DNA of 64,000 nt from CAZMVY01 sp964617875 (lineage in GTDB: Bacteria > Planctomycetota > Phycisphaerae > UBA1845 > PWPN01), in the NCBI GenBank assembly GCA_964617875.1, contig CAZUAI010000010.1, positions 1 through 64,000 of the forward strand, in the 5' to 3' direction. The notes beneath the pieces are model-generated. The model saw only the letters and a program-made list of their open reading frames with translations. It ran no database searches and was not told the DNA's origin. The position numbers and the translations under genes are program-made. This document shows, piece after piece, positions 1 to 10,782 of the stretch; position 1 is the stretch's first letter; each line of letters starts with the position of its first letter.

Positions 1-1
1 A

Positions 2-124
2 CCCTACGATCCGCCGCGTAAGCCTGTCGAAATATGCAACGCTGGGGTGTACCTGACATCCGACGGGGGCAGTTCCCTGGACTCGCTCGCCGGTATCGGC
101 CAGCTCCTCGGGCTCGGGACGTGA
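2..124 (+). CDS. C-terminal end of an unknown protein (truncated by window edge)
   Basis: An open frame runs from the first bases of the window to a TGA at 122-124 and encodes about 40 residues. It ends in a Gly/Leu-rich tail (LAGIGQLLGLGT). The start lies outside the window. I do not recognise the family. The segment could be the end of a secreted or surface protein, but nothing visible proves this. A weak hairpin follows directly. Confidence 0.45.
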   Translation, partial: PYDPPRKPVEICNAGVYLTSDGGSSLDSLAGIGQLLGLGT

Positions 125-126
125 AG

Positions 127-143
127 ACCGCAGAATGAGCGGT
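127..143 (+). terminator. weak hairpin after the truncated gene
   Basis: ACCGC (127-131) pairs with GCGGT (139-143) across a 7-base loop, three bases after the stop codon of the truncated gene. There is no clear T-run, so a terminator role is tentative. Confidence 0.25.
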
Positions 144-234
144 TCTGTGGTACCCCGCAGGTCCGCGCATCGGCTGTCATTTGTCACAGGTCGGCCGGTC
201 TTTCGGCCCATGGAGACGCGGCAGGAAGGCTCAT

Positions 235-318
235 TGCCGAAGGAGGGACTCGAACCCTCAAGTCCTTGCGGACAGCGGATTTTGAATCCGCCGCGTCTGC
301 CAATTCCGCCACTTCGGC
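235..318 (-). tRNA. tRNA-Leu (anticodon CAA)
   Basis: On the minus strand the 7-bp acceptor stem GCCGAAG pairs with CTTCGGC, followed by discriminator A. The anticodon arm GCGGA-TTCAAAA-TCCGC gives anticodon CAA (Leu, UUG codons). A long variable arm and a GGTTCGAGTCC T-arm fit a class II leucine tRNA of 84 nt. The 3' CCA is not encoded and must be added by a nucleotidyltransferase. A possible promoter lies at 339-367 (TATTCT as -10, TTGCGT as -35, 17-bp spacer) and overlaps the hairpin at 353-371. Confidence 0.95.
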
Positions 319-352
319 GAATCGCTCGATTCTTTCGCAGAATAGCATGTTT

Positions 353-371
353 CCCCTTGCAACGCAAGGGG
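353..371. terminator. strong hairpin between PEP-CTERM gene and tRNA-Leu
   Basis: CCCCTTGC (353-360) and GCAAGGGG (364-371) form a perfect 8-bp stem with a 3-base loop, downstream of the PEP-CTERM gene (minus strand). No T-run follows on the minus strand. The hairpin may end that transcript or simply overlap the tRNA promoter. Confidence 0.4.
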
Positions 372-428
372 TTGTGAAACGGCAGCGGGGCCTCACCGCA
401 TTGCGATCCGGAGCCGCCCGGAGCGATT

Positions 429-1103
429 CTATGCGGACCGCCGGCGGCGCGCGTACCGGCCGACAGCCGCCAGCGCGACCGAGGTCAGCGTCATGCTGAG
501 CGGCTCGGGGATCGCCCCGGTCGGAACCGAGTACAGCGAAACGTTGTCCAGCGCCGCATAGGTCTGTTGGCCGTTGGCGCCGCCGAACAGGTCAAACTCC
601 ACCCGCGCGGTGACGCCCGGCGCCAAACTTGAGATGTCCAACGTCACCGCGAACCACCCGGAACGGGCAGGATCCGGCGAAGGCCGGCGATCGACGAGCA
701 GAGGATGCGTGACGATGCTGTCGCTCGCGCCGCGGGCATCCTCGTACACGTAATCGCCCCGCCCGGACGTCGCAATCAGAGGGGCGAGCGTCAAGGGATC
801 GAGCAGCCGGGCCGTGAAGGCGTCCGGCAGCGCAAGATGGTTGAACGTGCCGAAGGTGATCAGGGTGTACTCGAAGGTGAGACGGTCGTCGTTGGGACCG
901 ATGACGACATCCTGATAGATCGAGCTGGCGGCGGGCCCGCCGGCTTCCGCAAACACCGCGAAGCCGCCGCCGTCCATGACGACGCCGCTGACCGTCCAAC
1001 CGCTCAGCCCTGCGGAGAAATCCCCGTTGGTCGGCAAGCCGAAGGCGCTCACCGAAAAGGCGCACACGCACAACGCCGCCAGGAACCCTGTTCTCTGAAC
1101 CAT
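429..1103 (-). CDS. PEP-CTERM sorting-domain secreted protein
   Basis: The protein has 224 residues. It starts at an ATG (1103) preceded by AAAGGAG with good spacing; a longer in-frame extension lacks a ribosome site. A Sec signal peptide covers about residues 1-22 (AALCVCAFSVSAFG). A jelly-roll-like extracellular domain follows, resembling carbohydrate-binding or DUF642-like modules (NGDFSAGLSGWTV). The C terminus is a PEP-CTERM tag: IPEPLSM, a hydrophobic helix and a final RRRR cluster. In this family the tag is recognised and removed by an exosortase and the protein is exported to the envelope or matrix. No exosortase gene is visible in the window. The ligand is unknown. Confidence 0.8.
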   Translation of the reverse strand: MVQRTGFLAALCVCAFSVSAFGLPTNGDFSAGLSGWTVSGVVMDGGGFAVFAEAGGPAASSIYQDVVIGPNDDRLTFEYTLITFGTFNHLALPDAFTARLLDPLTLAPLIATSGRGDYVYEDARGASDSIVTHPLLVDRRPSPDPARSGWFAVTLDISSLAPGVTARVEFDLFGGANGQQTYAALDNVSLYSVPTGAIPEPLSMTLTSVALAAVGRYARRRRSA

Positions 1104-1538
1104 GAATAGCTCCTTTCCGTCACCGAAGGCCGGAGACCGGACGCGCTCAACCTGATGCATTGCCGGCGCCAACCGGAAACCGAAACGACACCCCCCACCT
1201 TCCGCCATCGCGTTTATACTAACGGATGCGAGGCTTGATTTCAAGCATATGGCGGCAGAATGGCGTGAATCGCATCGCGGGGCCGAAGGCGACCTCCGCT
1301 CGTTTGAGGCGTTTGGCGAGGCCGCGAAGGCCATGGAACGTCGGAATCGCGCGGCGTCCCGGCATGAGCTGCCCGGTCAGCGGCCGGGGACGACGCCGGC
1401 GGCCCCAATAATCGGCGACATAACAATTCGTGATTTGGCCGAACACGAATACCGATTGGCACAGGGGGCCGGCCGGCTTCGCTGCCACCATCCATGCCGC
1501 CCCGATCGGTCGCCGAGCCAGTCGCCGGGTGGATGCCC
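1104..1538. other. spacer between PEP-CTERM and YdjY genes
   Basis: This is 435 bp without a convincing gene. It holds the promoter candidate at 1216-1244 for the PEP-CTERM gene. The minus-strand open frame at 1219-1491 has no ribosome site and no recognisable protein signature. Confidence 0.5.
1216..1244 (-). promoter_or_regulatory. sigma-70-like promoter of the PEP-CTERM gene
   Basis: On the minus strand TTGAAA (1244-1239) and TAGTAT (1221-1216) are separated by 17 bp. An alternative TATAAA lies three bases further on. Transcription would start near 1209, giving a leader of about 106 nt. Confidence 0.45.
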
Positions 1539-2402
1539 TTATCGACGGCGCAGAATCAGGCGGATCGGGGTGCCTTTGGGGGGCAGGCGGTCCTTATCGA
1601 CCTGCAGGCCGGAGGCGTCGCCACGGTATGGGTTGCCCACGTCCTGCGTCAGGTTCAGCAGACACGTCGGGTCGTACCAGAGGGCGACGAGCGATTTCTC
1701 CGCGTCGGCGACGAAGTACTCGCGCTGCGTATCGGGATCGCGATGGAAGAACGACCCCGTGAAGGCCCACTCGAGCCGTGCCGGCGGCTGGTTCGTGCGG
1801 CGATCGATCAGAAAGCTCTCAATGGGTCGGCGCTGCCACGTGCCGTCCGCCTGGCGGACCTCGACGTCCACGACGGCGCGGGTGGGCTCCCTGGCGGCCG
1901 TGTCCGGCTGGCCGGGCGGCGGGGCGGTCACCCTGGGGGCCCCTTCCGGCCGGATGTGGGCGGCGGGATTCGTGGTCGCGGGGGCATTCGGGGCGAAGTC
2001 GCCGCGAAGCTCGGGGCTCACCGCCCCGGCCTGATAGCCGGCGATCAGCATGGCGGCGTGCAGGTGCGAAGCACGGCAGGCGAGGGCGAAGAGGCTCTCA
2101 TACGCCTTGCCGCCGTCGCCCACCGCGATGTACTCGAGGATGCCCTGCTCGATGCAGACTTCGCCGTCGATGCGGACCTCGCCGGAGCGGAGATCGACGA
2201 CGATGCCGGGCAATTCGATCTTGCGCTCAGCGGCCAGAACGGGTTGCTCCTGCGGAACGTCCTGCTTGGCGGCTGCCGGCGGCGTGCCCCCCGCCGGCGG
2301 CGCGGCCTTCGGGCCCGGGGGCTGAGCGCATCCGGCGATCAGGACGGCGAGCGCACCAAAGACGCCGATTGTCGCACGACTCCCGAAAAGCAGCGCGCGC
2401 AA
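1539..2402 (-). CDS. YdjY-domain lipoprotein
   Basis: The reading frame encodes about 287 residues from a TTG at 2402, chosen because a lipoprotein signal peptide begins there (hydrophobic GVFGALAVLIAGC, lipobox LIAGC). There is no ATG nearby and no strong ribosome site, so the start is uncertain. A Pro/Ala-rich linker follows. The next part matches the YdjY domain frequent in planctomycetes (GIVVDLRSGEVRIDGEVC, then ESLFALACRASHLHAAMLIA). The C-terminal half (about residues 150-287) continues this family with conserved Trp/Phe segments. The protein is probably anchored in the envelope. Its function is unknown. Confidence 0.7.
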   Translation of the reverse strand: MRALLFGSRATIGVFGALAVLIAGCAQPPGPKAAPPAGGTPPAAAKQDVPQEQPVLAAERKIELPGIVVDLRSGEVRIDGEVCIEQGILEYIAVGDGGKAYESLFALACRASHLHAAMLIAGYQAGAVSPELRGDFAPNAPATTNPAAHIRPEGAPRVTAPPPGQPDTAAREPTRAVVDVEVRQADGTWQRRPIESFLIDRRTNQPPARLEWAFTGSFFHRDPDTQREYFVADAEKSLVALWYDPTCLLNLTQDVGNPYRGDASGLQVDKDRLPPKGTPIRLILRRR

Positions 2403-2959
2403 CGCGGTAAGCGTCTGCCACGTTCCACTTCTTTCCGCGCGTTTCGCGGTGCCGTCTCGCGGAGCAGACAGGGCCCGGCCGCGAAAGACGCGGAACACGC
2501 GAAATCGGAACCGGCCGGAAGACTGCCGCCCGGCAGCGATACGGCAGATGCCGTGTGCCGGGACAAGCCGCGAGGCGGCGACGGTGTGTGGCCCCGGGCG
2601 TGAGCCGTGGGTTCCATAGCACCGCCCCATCCGGGGCTCGGAAGCACGACCGTCCTGGAACCAGGCATGACGTGTTGAATAGCGGCGCATTCGACAAACC
2701 TCCGGAGCGGCCTCGCACGAACAGACGATTCGCACCCTTTCCCCGCATCATGGCCCATTGCGACGAATCTGTCGAGCAGCGTCGCGTCCGCACGAGGGGC
2801 GCAACCCGGATTCTCGCGCCTCGTTCGGAGTCACGTGTTACGACGCGCGGGGGCCCGGCGTGCCGTGTTTGCGTATCGGCCCGATTCCGACGTAAATAGC
2901 GTGCGTCCGAACGCGGCGGCCGGGCCTGCAGGACCGGCCCGCGATGCGAGGGAACCACC
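2403..2959. other. spacer with inverted repeat, no gene
   Basis: This 557-bp stretch carries no convincing gene. It contains the inverted repeat at 2434-2494. Open frames here are short, mutually overlapping and Arg-rich, as expected of GC-rich non-coding DNA. Confidence 0.5.
2434..2494. repeat. imperfect inverted repeat of the TTTCGCGG type
   Basis: TCCGCGCGTTTCGCGGTGCCG at 2434-2454 is nearly the reverse complement of CGGCCGCGAAAGACGCGGA at 2476-2494. A further CGCGAAA follows. Sequences of this kind (ttcgcg/cgcgaa with translated readings like FRVFRG and KDAEHAK) are known as dispersed intergenic repeats in many high-GC genomes. Confidence 0.5.
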
Positions 2960-3907
2960 ATGCAGGTTCGAAAAGCGGTGATTACGGCGGCCGGGCGCGG
3001 GGCCGTGCCGGGCCCTGCCGCCGACGCGCTGCCCGGCGCGATGCTCCCCGTCGTCGATCGGGACGGCCTGCTGAAGCCGGCCATCCAGGTCATCGCGGAG
3101 GAGGCGATCGAGAGCGGCATCGAGGAGATCGGCGTCATTGTGGCCCCGGGCGATGAGGCGCTCTTCCGCCGCTGCTTCGGCGGAGCCGGCGGCGTGCCGG
3201 GCGGCGTGCGGGCGCCGGACGAGCAGGGGCGGCGGCTGGCCGACATCGCGCGGCGCACCCGCTTCGCCGTGCAGCCCCGCCCGGACGGGTACGGCCACGC
3301 CGTCTGGTGCGCACGCGAGTTCGTCGGCGACGAGCCGTTCCTGCTGCTGGTGGGCGATCACCTCTACGTCTCGAACGAGGAGCGCCGCTGCTCGAAGCAG
3401 GTGCTCGACCTGGCCGTACAGGAGGGCTGCGCGGTGGCGGCGGTCCAGGCGACGCGCGAGCACCTGATCCATCGCTACGGGACCGTCGCCGGGCGGCGGC
3501 TGGCCGGCCACGCGAACGTGTTCCAGATCGAGCAGGTCATCGAGAAGCCGACGCCGAGCACGGCCGAACTGCGGCTGCACGTGCCGGGCCTGCGGGTCGG
3601 GCACTACCTGTGCTTTTTCGGGATGCACGTGCTCACGCCGACGATCTTCGAGATCCTCGACCGCGACGTGCGCGAGGACCGGCGCGAGCGGGGCCGCATC
3701 GAGCTGACGCCCGCGCTGCAGGAGCTGGCCGGGCGCGAACGGTACCTTGCGGTGCAGACGCACGGCCGCCGGTACGACATCGGCGTGAAATACGGACTGA
3801 TCGAGGCGCAGCTGGCCTTCGCGATGGCCGGCGTGGACCGGGACAAGGTCCTGCTCCGCCTCACCGAGCTTCTTCTGCAGGCCGAACAGGACCCGCGCTA
3901 CGCGTGA
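2960..3907 (+). CDS. GalU-like sugar nucleotidyltransferase with a degenerate signature
   Basis: The 315-residue protein has the overall pattern of UTP-glucose-1-phosphate uridylyltransferase. It shows an N-terminal AAG loop (10-12), MLPV (28-31), a metal-binding-type GDH (132-134), EKP (195-197) and YDIGVKYG (272-279). However, the catalytic loop usually written GxGTRxLPxTKxxPKxML reads GRGAVPGPAADALPGAML here. The conserved Arg and the Lys before ExML are therefore absent. It may be inactive or use another substrate. It lies 10 bp before the kinase/pyrophosphorylase fusion, so the two are probably co-transcribed and act in sugar nucleotide supply. The ATG follows GAGGGAACCACC. Confidence 0.75.
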   Translation: MQVRKAVITAAGRGAVPGPAADALPGAMLPVVDRDGLLKPAIQVIAEEAIESGIEEIGVIVAPGDEALFRRCFGGAGGVPGGVRAPDEQGRRLADIARRTRFAVQPRPDGYGHAVWCAREFVGDEPFLLLVGDHLYVSNEERRCSKQVLDLAVQEGCAVAAVQATREHLIHRYGTVAGRRLAGHANVFQIEQVIEKPTPSTAELRLHVPGLRVGHYLCFFGMHVLTPTIFEILDRDVREDRRERGRIELTPALQELAGRERYLAVQTHGRRYDIGVKYGLIEAQLAFAMAGVDRDKVLLRLTELLLQAEQDPRYA

Positions 3908-3917
3908 GAACACGACC

Positions 3918-7259
<3,342 letters not shown>

Positions 7260-7337
7260 ACGCCGCGGGCCCGCGGCCTGTGATTCGACGAAGGCCGCCG
7301 ACGTCGCCCGCGACCGCAACGGCCCGAAGACCAACGC

Positions 7338-7366
7338 TTGCGCCCGCGCCGCCGAGGCGGGCGCAA
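7338..7366. terminator. bidirectional hairpin between convergent genes
   Basis: TTGCGCCCGC (7338-7347) pairs perfectly with GCGGGCGCAA (7357-7366) over a 9-base loop. It sits between the kinase fusion (plus) and the sigma factor gene (minus), which converge here. Confidence 0.6.
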
Positions 7367-7439
7367 AGTACAGGCCCGGCGGAGGTGACCGGGCCGTTGA
7401 ACTCACTGTCCCTCTTGATCGCACCCGGGCATCCGCGGC

Positions 7440-8498
7440 TCACGCCGCGAGAATGCCCTCCTCCAGTGCGTGACGAATCTTCTCCAGGGCCTTGTTCTGG
7501 ATCTGCCGTACACGCTCCTTCGTGACGCCGATCAGCGCCCCCACCTGTTCGAGCGTCTTCGGGGCCACGGGCTCGGTCGCGGGCGCCGCATCCAGCGCGA
7601 ACCGCTCGCGGATGACCGTCTGCTCGATGTCGCTGAGGTCCGCGAGGTTGTTCGTCAGAATGTCCCGCAACTCGTCCACGCAGTCCTGCTCGATGTCGTC
7701 CCGCCGGGCCTCAATGAAATCGCTCTTCTCCAGCGTCGGGTCGAACTCCGTGGGGAACCGCCCCCGATACCGGCTCGTCCGCATCGCGACGCGGGAGAAA
7801 CTCTTCAGGATCGCCCGGCAGGCGTACGTGCTGAACTTGAACCCGCGCGAGCAGTCGAACTTGTCCACGCTCCGCAGCAGGGCCATGTTGCCCTCGCTGA
7901 TGAGTTCGCCGAAATCGACGCCGCCGAGCCGCGTCCGCTTGGCCATCGCCAGGACCAGCGGCACGTTCGCCTGCACGATCTCGCTGCGGGCCATCAGGGC
8001 ACGATGCCCCCAGGCCAGAATCGTTCGCACGTCCAGCCAGGTCAGGGGCTTGCCCCGCCGTGGCACGACAAGTTTGTATACGCGATATCTGGAATAATTG
8101 AACCGCAGGAACAGGAGTTGCTCCTGCGTTGTATTGAGCGTAGCCACGCCGGTCTTCGCTGCGGCCAAGTCGGCCAGCACGGAGGGCGTCTCGGCAAAGT
8201 AGGTCGAGTCCGCCCCGACGAGCCGGGCCGGACGACCGAAGAGCCGCCGTTCGGCCGACGGGCGGTGAAAACTCGGCGCATCCATATACTCGCACGGGTT
8301 CGTCAGGATGTGCGCGAGCAACTCGCGGTCCTCGAGCGACAGGCGAGCCAGGATCCGCTCGTTCGGCATTTCGACCCCCGGCATCACGCAATGGATGCCG
8401 TGCCCCTTCTTGGCCGTCGTCTCGGGAAGTTTCGCGATCACGGTACCGACTCCCTGGCCGCCACACGGCAGACCGAAGAGGGACGGCGCGGTTCGCAC
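7440..8498 (-). CDS. RNA polymerase sigma-70 family factor
   Basis: The protein has 352 residues. The GTG at 8498 is preceded by GGAGG with 8-bp spacing, which fixes the start. Residues 1-170 are not recognisable and are probably a lineage-specific N-terminal region. Region 2 spans about 171-240 (QANVPLVLAMAKRTRLGG, then FGELISEGNMALLRSVDKF, RGFKFSTYACRAI) and would bind core polymerase and the -10 element. Region 4 spans about 285-345 (LEQVGALIGVTKERVRQIQ), a helix-turn-helix for the -35 element. Regions 2 and 4 resemble group 2/3 factors (RpoS/RpoH-like) more than ECF factors. It is unlikely to be the main RpoD because region 1.2 is not evident. Its regulon is unknown. Confidence 0.85.
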   Translation of the reverse strand: MRTAPSLFGLPCGGQGVGTVIAKLPETTAKKGHGIHCVMPGVEMPNERILARLSLEDRELLAHILTNPCEYMDAPSFHRPSAERRLFGRPARLVGADSTYFAETPSVLADLAAAKTGVATLNTTQEQLLFLRFNYSRYRVYKLVVPRRGKPLTWLDVRTILAWGHRALMARSEIVQANVPLVLAMAKRTRLGGVDFGELISEGNMALLRSVDKFDCSRGFKFSTYACRAILKSFSRVAMRTSRYRGRFPTEFDPTLEKSDFIEARRDDIEQDCVDELRDILTNNLADLSDIEQTVIRERFALDAAPATEPVAPKTLEQVGALIGVTKERVRQIQNKALEKIRHALEEGILAA

Positions 8499-8892
8499 CG
8501 GCGCACCTCCATTCGTTTATACGTCGAACGGGGGTCGCCGGGTCGCTCCTCGAGGGCTCGGGTCATCGCCCCAACTGCTCGCCGTCCAACCAACTGACAC
8601 CGCCCAGACATACAACACCCGGTTTCGCGACGCGGGACAACACGCTCCGCATTCGCCTGGAGTCACTGTCCTTGGGGGGAGCCACTTCACTGCGGGGAGT
8701 CAACTGCCATACTAATATACAACACTTCCGGCCGTTCGGCCACTCAAAAACGACGCGTCCGCGGCCGAAATCAATGAGGTCTGTTCCCTACGACACGTTC
8801 TATAATAGGGGCGGCGGCTCCCCCGATCGGGCGGAGTACGCGGACGTACAGCCAGCCTGCCGAAGCGGAACTGAGTCTTTCGACGCCCGGGC
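8499..8892. other. spacer upstream of the sigma factor gene
   Basis: This 394-bp stretch has no convincing gene. It includes an isolated TATAAT at 8801-8806 on the plus strand without a matching -35, and an AT-rich patch near 8710-8723. The promoter of the sigma factor gene should lie here, but I cannot place it confidently. Confidence 0.4.
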
Positions 8893-9576
8893 TCAGCATG
8901 TCGGCGGCTGGTTCGGCCCGTTGAAACAGCGTTGGAAAGCGGTGAAATCGGTCAGGTCCACGTCGCTGTCGCCGTCCGAGTCGGCGCCGGCGCAGTTGGC
9001 TTGAGCCGGCGGCTGATTGGGCCCGTTGAAACAGCGCTGGAAGGCGGTGAAATCGGTCAGGTCCACGTCGCTGTCGCCGTCAACGTCCGCGGCGACCGTC
9101 GTCCCGAAGGCCACGTAGTTGCCGGCGTCGTCCAGGTTGATCCAGCCGATGTTCTCGCCCCAGACGTAGCCGCGGAGGCGCCGCGCGGCGGAATCGACGC
9201 GGGCCCGCTGGGCCCCCTTGGCTCGCGTGTCGAAGTTCACCCAGCCGATGTTCTCGCCCCAGGCGTAGCCGTACAGGTCGCCGTTCGCGTCGATGTTCAC
9301 GCCGGTGTCCGAGCCGTCGGTGTTGCCGTAGCGGCTGCCGTTCGCGGGCGAGCCGTCGCCGAGGTTGATGAACCCGACATTCTCGGCCCAGACGAACCCG
9401 GAAAGACACGTCGCACGGATCTCCGCCCCCTGGCTGCCGCCGTTCGCGTCGCGCCAGTTCAGCCAGCCCACATTCTCGCCCCAGGCGTATTTGAGCGAGG
9501 CGTCGATGTTGCTCGCCCCGAGGGCGAACGCCCCGGCCGACAGAAACGCCGCCGCCGACAGAATGGCCGATCGCAT
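8893..9576 (-). CDS. secreted AWGENxGWIN-repeat protein with two dockerin-like repeats
   Basis: The protein has 227 residues, with an ATG after GAGGGGCAC. A signal peptide covers residues 1-20 (SAAAFLSAGAFALG). Residues about 28-165 hold four copies of a short motif: YAWGENVGWLNW, FVWAENVGFINL, YAWGENIGWVNF and YVWGENIGWINL. This motif is known from secreted proteins of several phyla without an assigned function. The last 63 residues are two dockerin-like units (DVDGDSDVDLTDFTAFQRCF and a copy), each a calcium-loop-like acidic segment followed by FNGPNQPP. In planctomycetes such C-terminal repeats mark secreted proteins and may attach them to the cell surface. No catalytic residues are evident. 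Confidence 0.7.
   Translation of the reverse strand: MRSAILSAAAFLSAGAFALGASNIDASLKYAWGENVGWLNWRDANGGSQGAEIRATCLSGFVWAENVGFINLGDGSPANGSRYGNTDGSDTGVNIDANGDLYGYAWGENIGWVNFDTRAKGAQRARVDSAARRLRGYVWGENIGWINLDDAGNYVAFGTTVAADVDGDSDVDLTDFTAFQRCFNGPNQPPAQANCAGADSDGDSDVDLTDFTAFQRCFNGPNQPPTC
8906..9081 (-). repeat. tandem dockerin-like coding repeat (two 71-bp copies)
   Basis: Positions 8906-8976 and 9011-9081 are 71-bp direct copies, 105 bp apart, with only four mismatches. This indicates a recent in-frame duplication of the dockerin-like unit. Confidence 0.8.
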
Positions 9577-9631
9577 GTGCCCCTCGCTTCGGCGTCGCCG
9601 CGGTCGATGCCCGTTCGGGAATCCGCCGCCC

Positions 9632-10669
9632 TCACGACGCGAGATTCACGCGCCGCCCGGTCCGCCAGGACTCGTACCCGGCCAGCGCGACCTGGAGCGC
9701 CGCCCCGCCGGCGTCGATGCCGCAGCCGAGATCGGTCCCGGCGCGGAAGGCCTTGACGACCTCCCGCACCTCGATGTTCCACGCGCCGTCGTTCGCCTTG
9801 CCGTCGGCGACGCGGGTCGTCATCTTCGGCTTGACCGTCAGGTTCGGGCTGATTCTGCCCGTCGTCAGCGTGACCGTGCCGGCGCCGGCGTAATCCTCGA
9901 CGATGTAGCCCCGATCTCCCATGATCTCGATGCCGTTGAAGCCCGCCGGGCTCGTCCAGCCCGCCTCGATGTAGCCCAGGGCCCGCGTCTTCGCGAACTC
10001 GAGCAGCAGCACGGCGTTGTCGTCCACCTTGATGTTCTTGCGCAGCGTCCGCGCGATCGCCTGCACGCTCCGCACCGGGCCGAGGTGCCACAGCGCCTGG
10101 TCGATCGCGTGGATCGCCATATCGAGCATCGCGCCGCCCCGCGCGAGCTTCGGGCTGTAGAACCAGTCGGACTTCGCCCAGCCCGGCAGCGGGCCGGAGT
10201 GCGCCAGGCGCACGCGGATCATGTACGGCTCGCCGATCGCGCCGGCCTTCAGCAGCCTCTGGATCGTCACGTTGCCGCTCTTGAACCGGTGGGAGAACCC
10301 GACGATGAGCCGGCGGCGGCTCTTCCGGACGGCCTGCCGGATCTGCGCGATTTCCTTCATCGTGGTCGCCGCCGGCTTCTCGAGCAGGACGTGCGCCCCG
10401 GCGCGGAGCGCCGCGATCGCGTGCTCGGCGTGGAAGCAGTTGGGGCTTGCCACCGAGACGACGTCGAGCCGCTCGGCCTTCAGCATCGAGCGATAGTCCG
10501 CGTAGGTGCGCAGGCCGGGGCAGAGCGCCTCGGCCTCCCGTCGCCGCTCGGCGACCGGATCGCACGCCGCCGCCAGCGCCACGCCCGGGCACCCGGCATA
10601 GCCCGGCAGGTGCATGTGCTGTGCGATGGACCCGCAACCAATCACGCCGGCATTCCACGTCCTGGCCAC
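9632..10669 (-). CDS. Gfo/Idh/MocA family oxidoreductase
   Basis: The protein has 345 residues. The GTG at 10669 is chosen because AGGAGG lies six bases upstream; the longer open frame has no such site. The N-terminal Rossmann fold shows GVIGCGSIAQHMH near residue 10. EKPAATTMKE follows, carrying the EKP motif whose Lys is catalytic in this family. The C-terminal alpha/beta domain has GGAMLDMAIHAIDQALW, with the conserved Asp and His. The family uses NAD(P) to oxidise or reduce sugars and cyclitols. It follows another Gfo/Idh/MocA gene by 113 bp on the same strand. The substrate is unknown. Confidence 0.85.
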   Translation of the reverse strand: MARTWNAGVIGCGSIAQHMHLPGYAGCPGVALAAACDPVAERRREAEALCPGLRTYADYRSMLKAERLDVVSVASPNCFHAEHAIAALRAGAHVLLEKPAATTMKEIAQIRQAVRKSRRRLIVGFSHRFKSGNVTIQRLLKAGAIGEPYMIRVRLAHSGPLPGWAKSDWFYSPKLARGGAMLDMAIHAIDQALWHLGPVRSVQAIARTLRKNIKVDDNAVLLLEFAKTRALGYIEAGWTSPAGFNGIEIMGDRGYIVEDYAGAGTVTLTTGRISPNLTVKPKMTTRVADGKANDGAWNIEVREVVKAFRAGTDLGCGIDAGGAALQVALAGYESWRTGRRVNLAS

Positions 10670-10782
10670 AAGATTCCTCCTGCGCGCCCCGCGGCACGGG
10701 CACGACCCGGCGACCGCCTCGCGCTCGCGGGATATCGTCGGTCCGAACGGCGCGGGCGTCAAGCCGGAGCGCGCCGGCCCCC

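Noticed and set aside
1219..1491. 90-residue minus-strand frame upstream of the PEP-CTERM gene
   Set aside because: No ribosome site or family resemblance; it overlaps the promoter at 1216-1244.
8801..8806. perfect TATAAT on the plus strand
   Set aside because: There is no -35 at suitable spacing and no downstream plus-strand gene.
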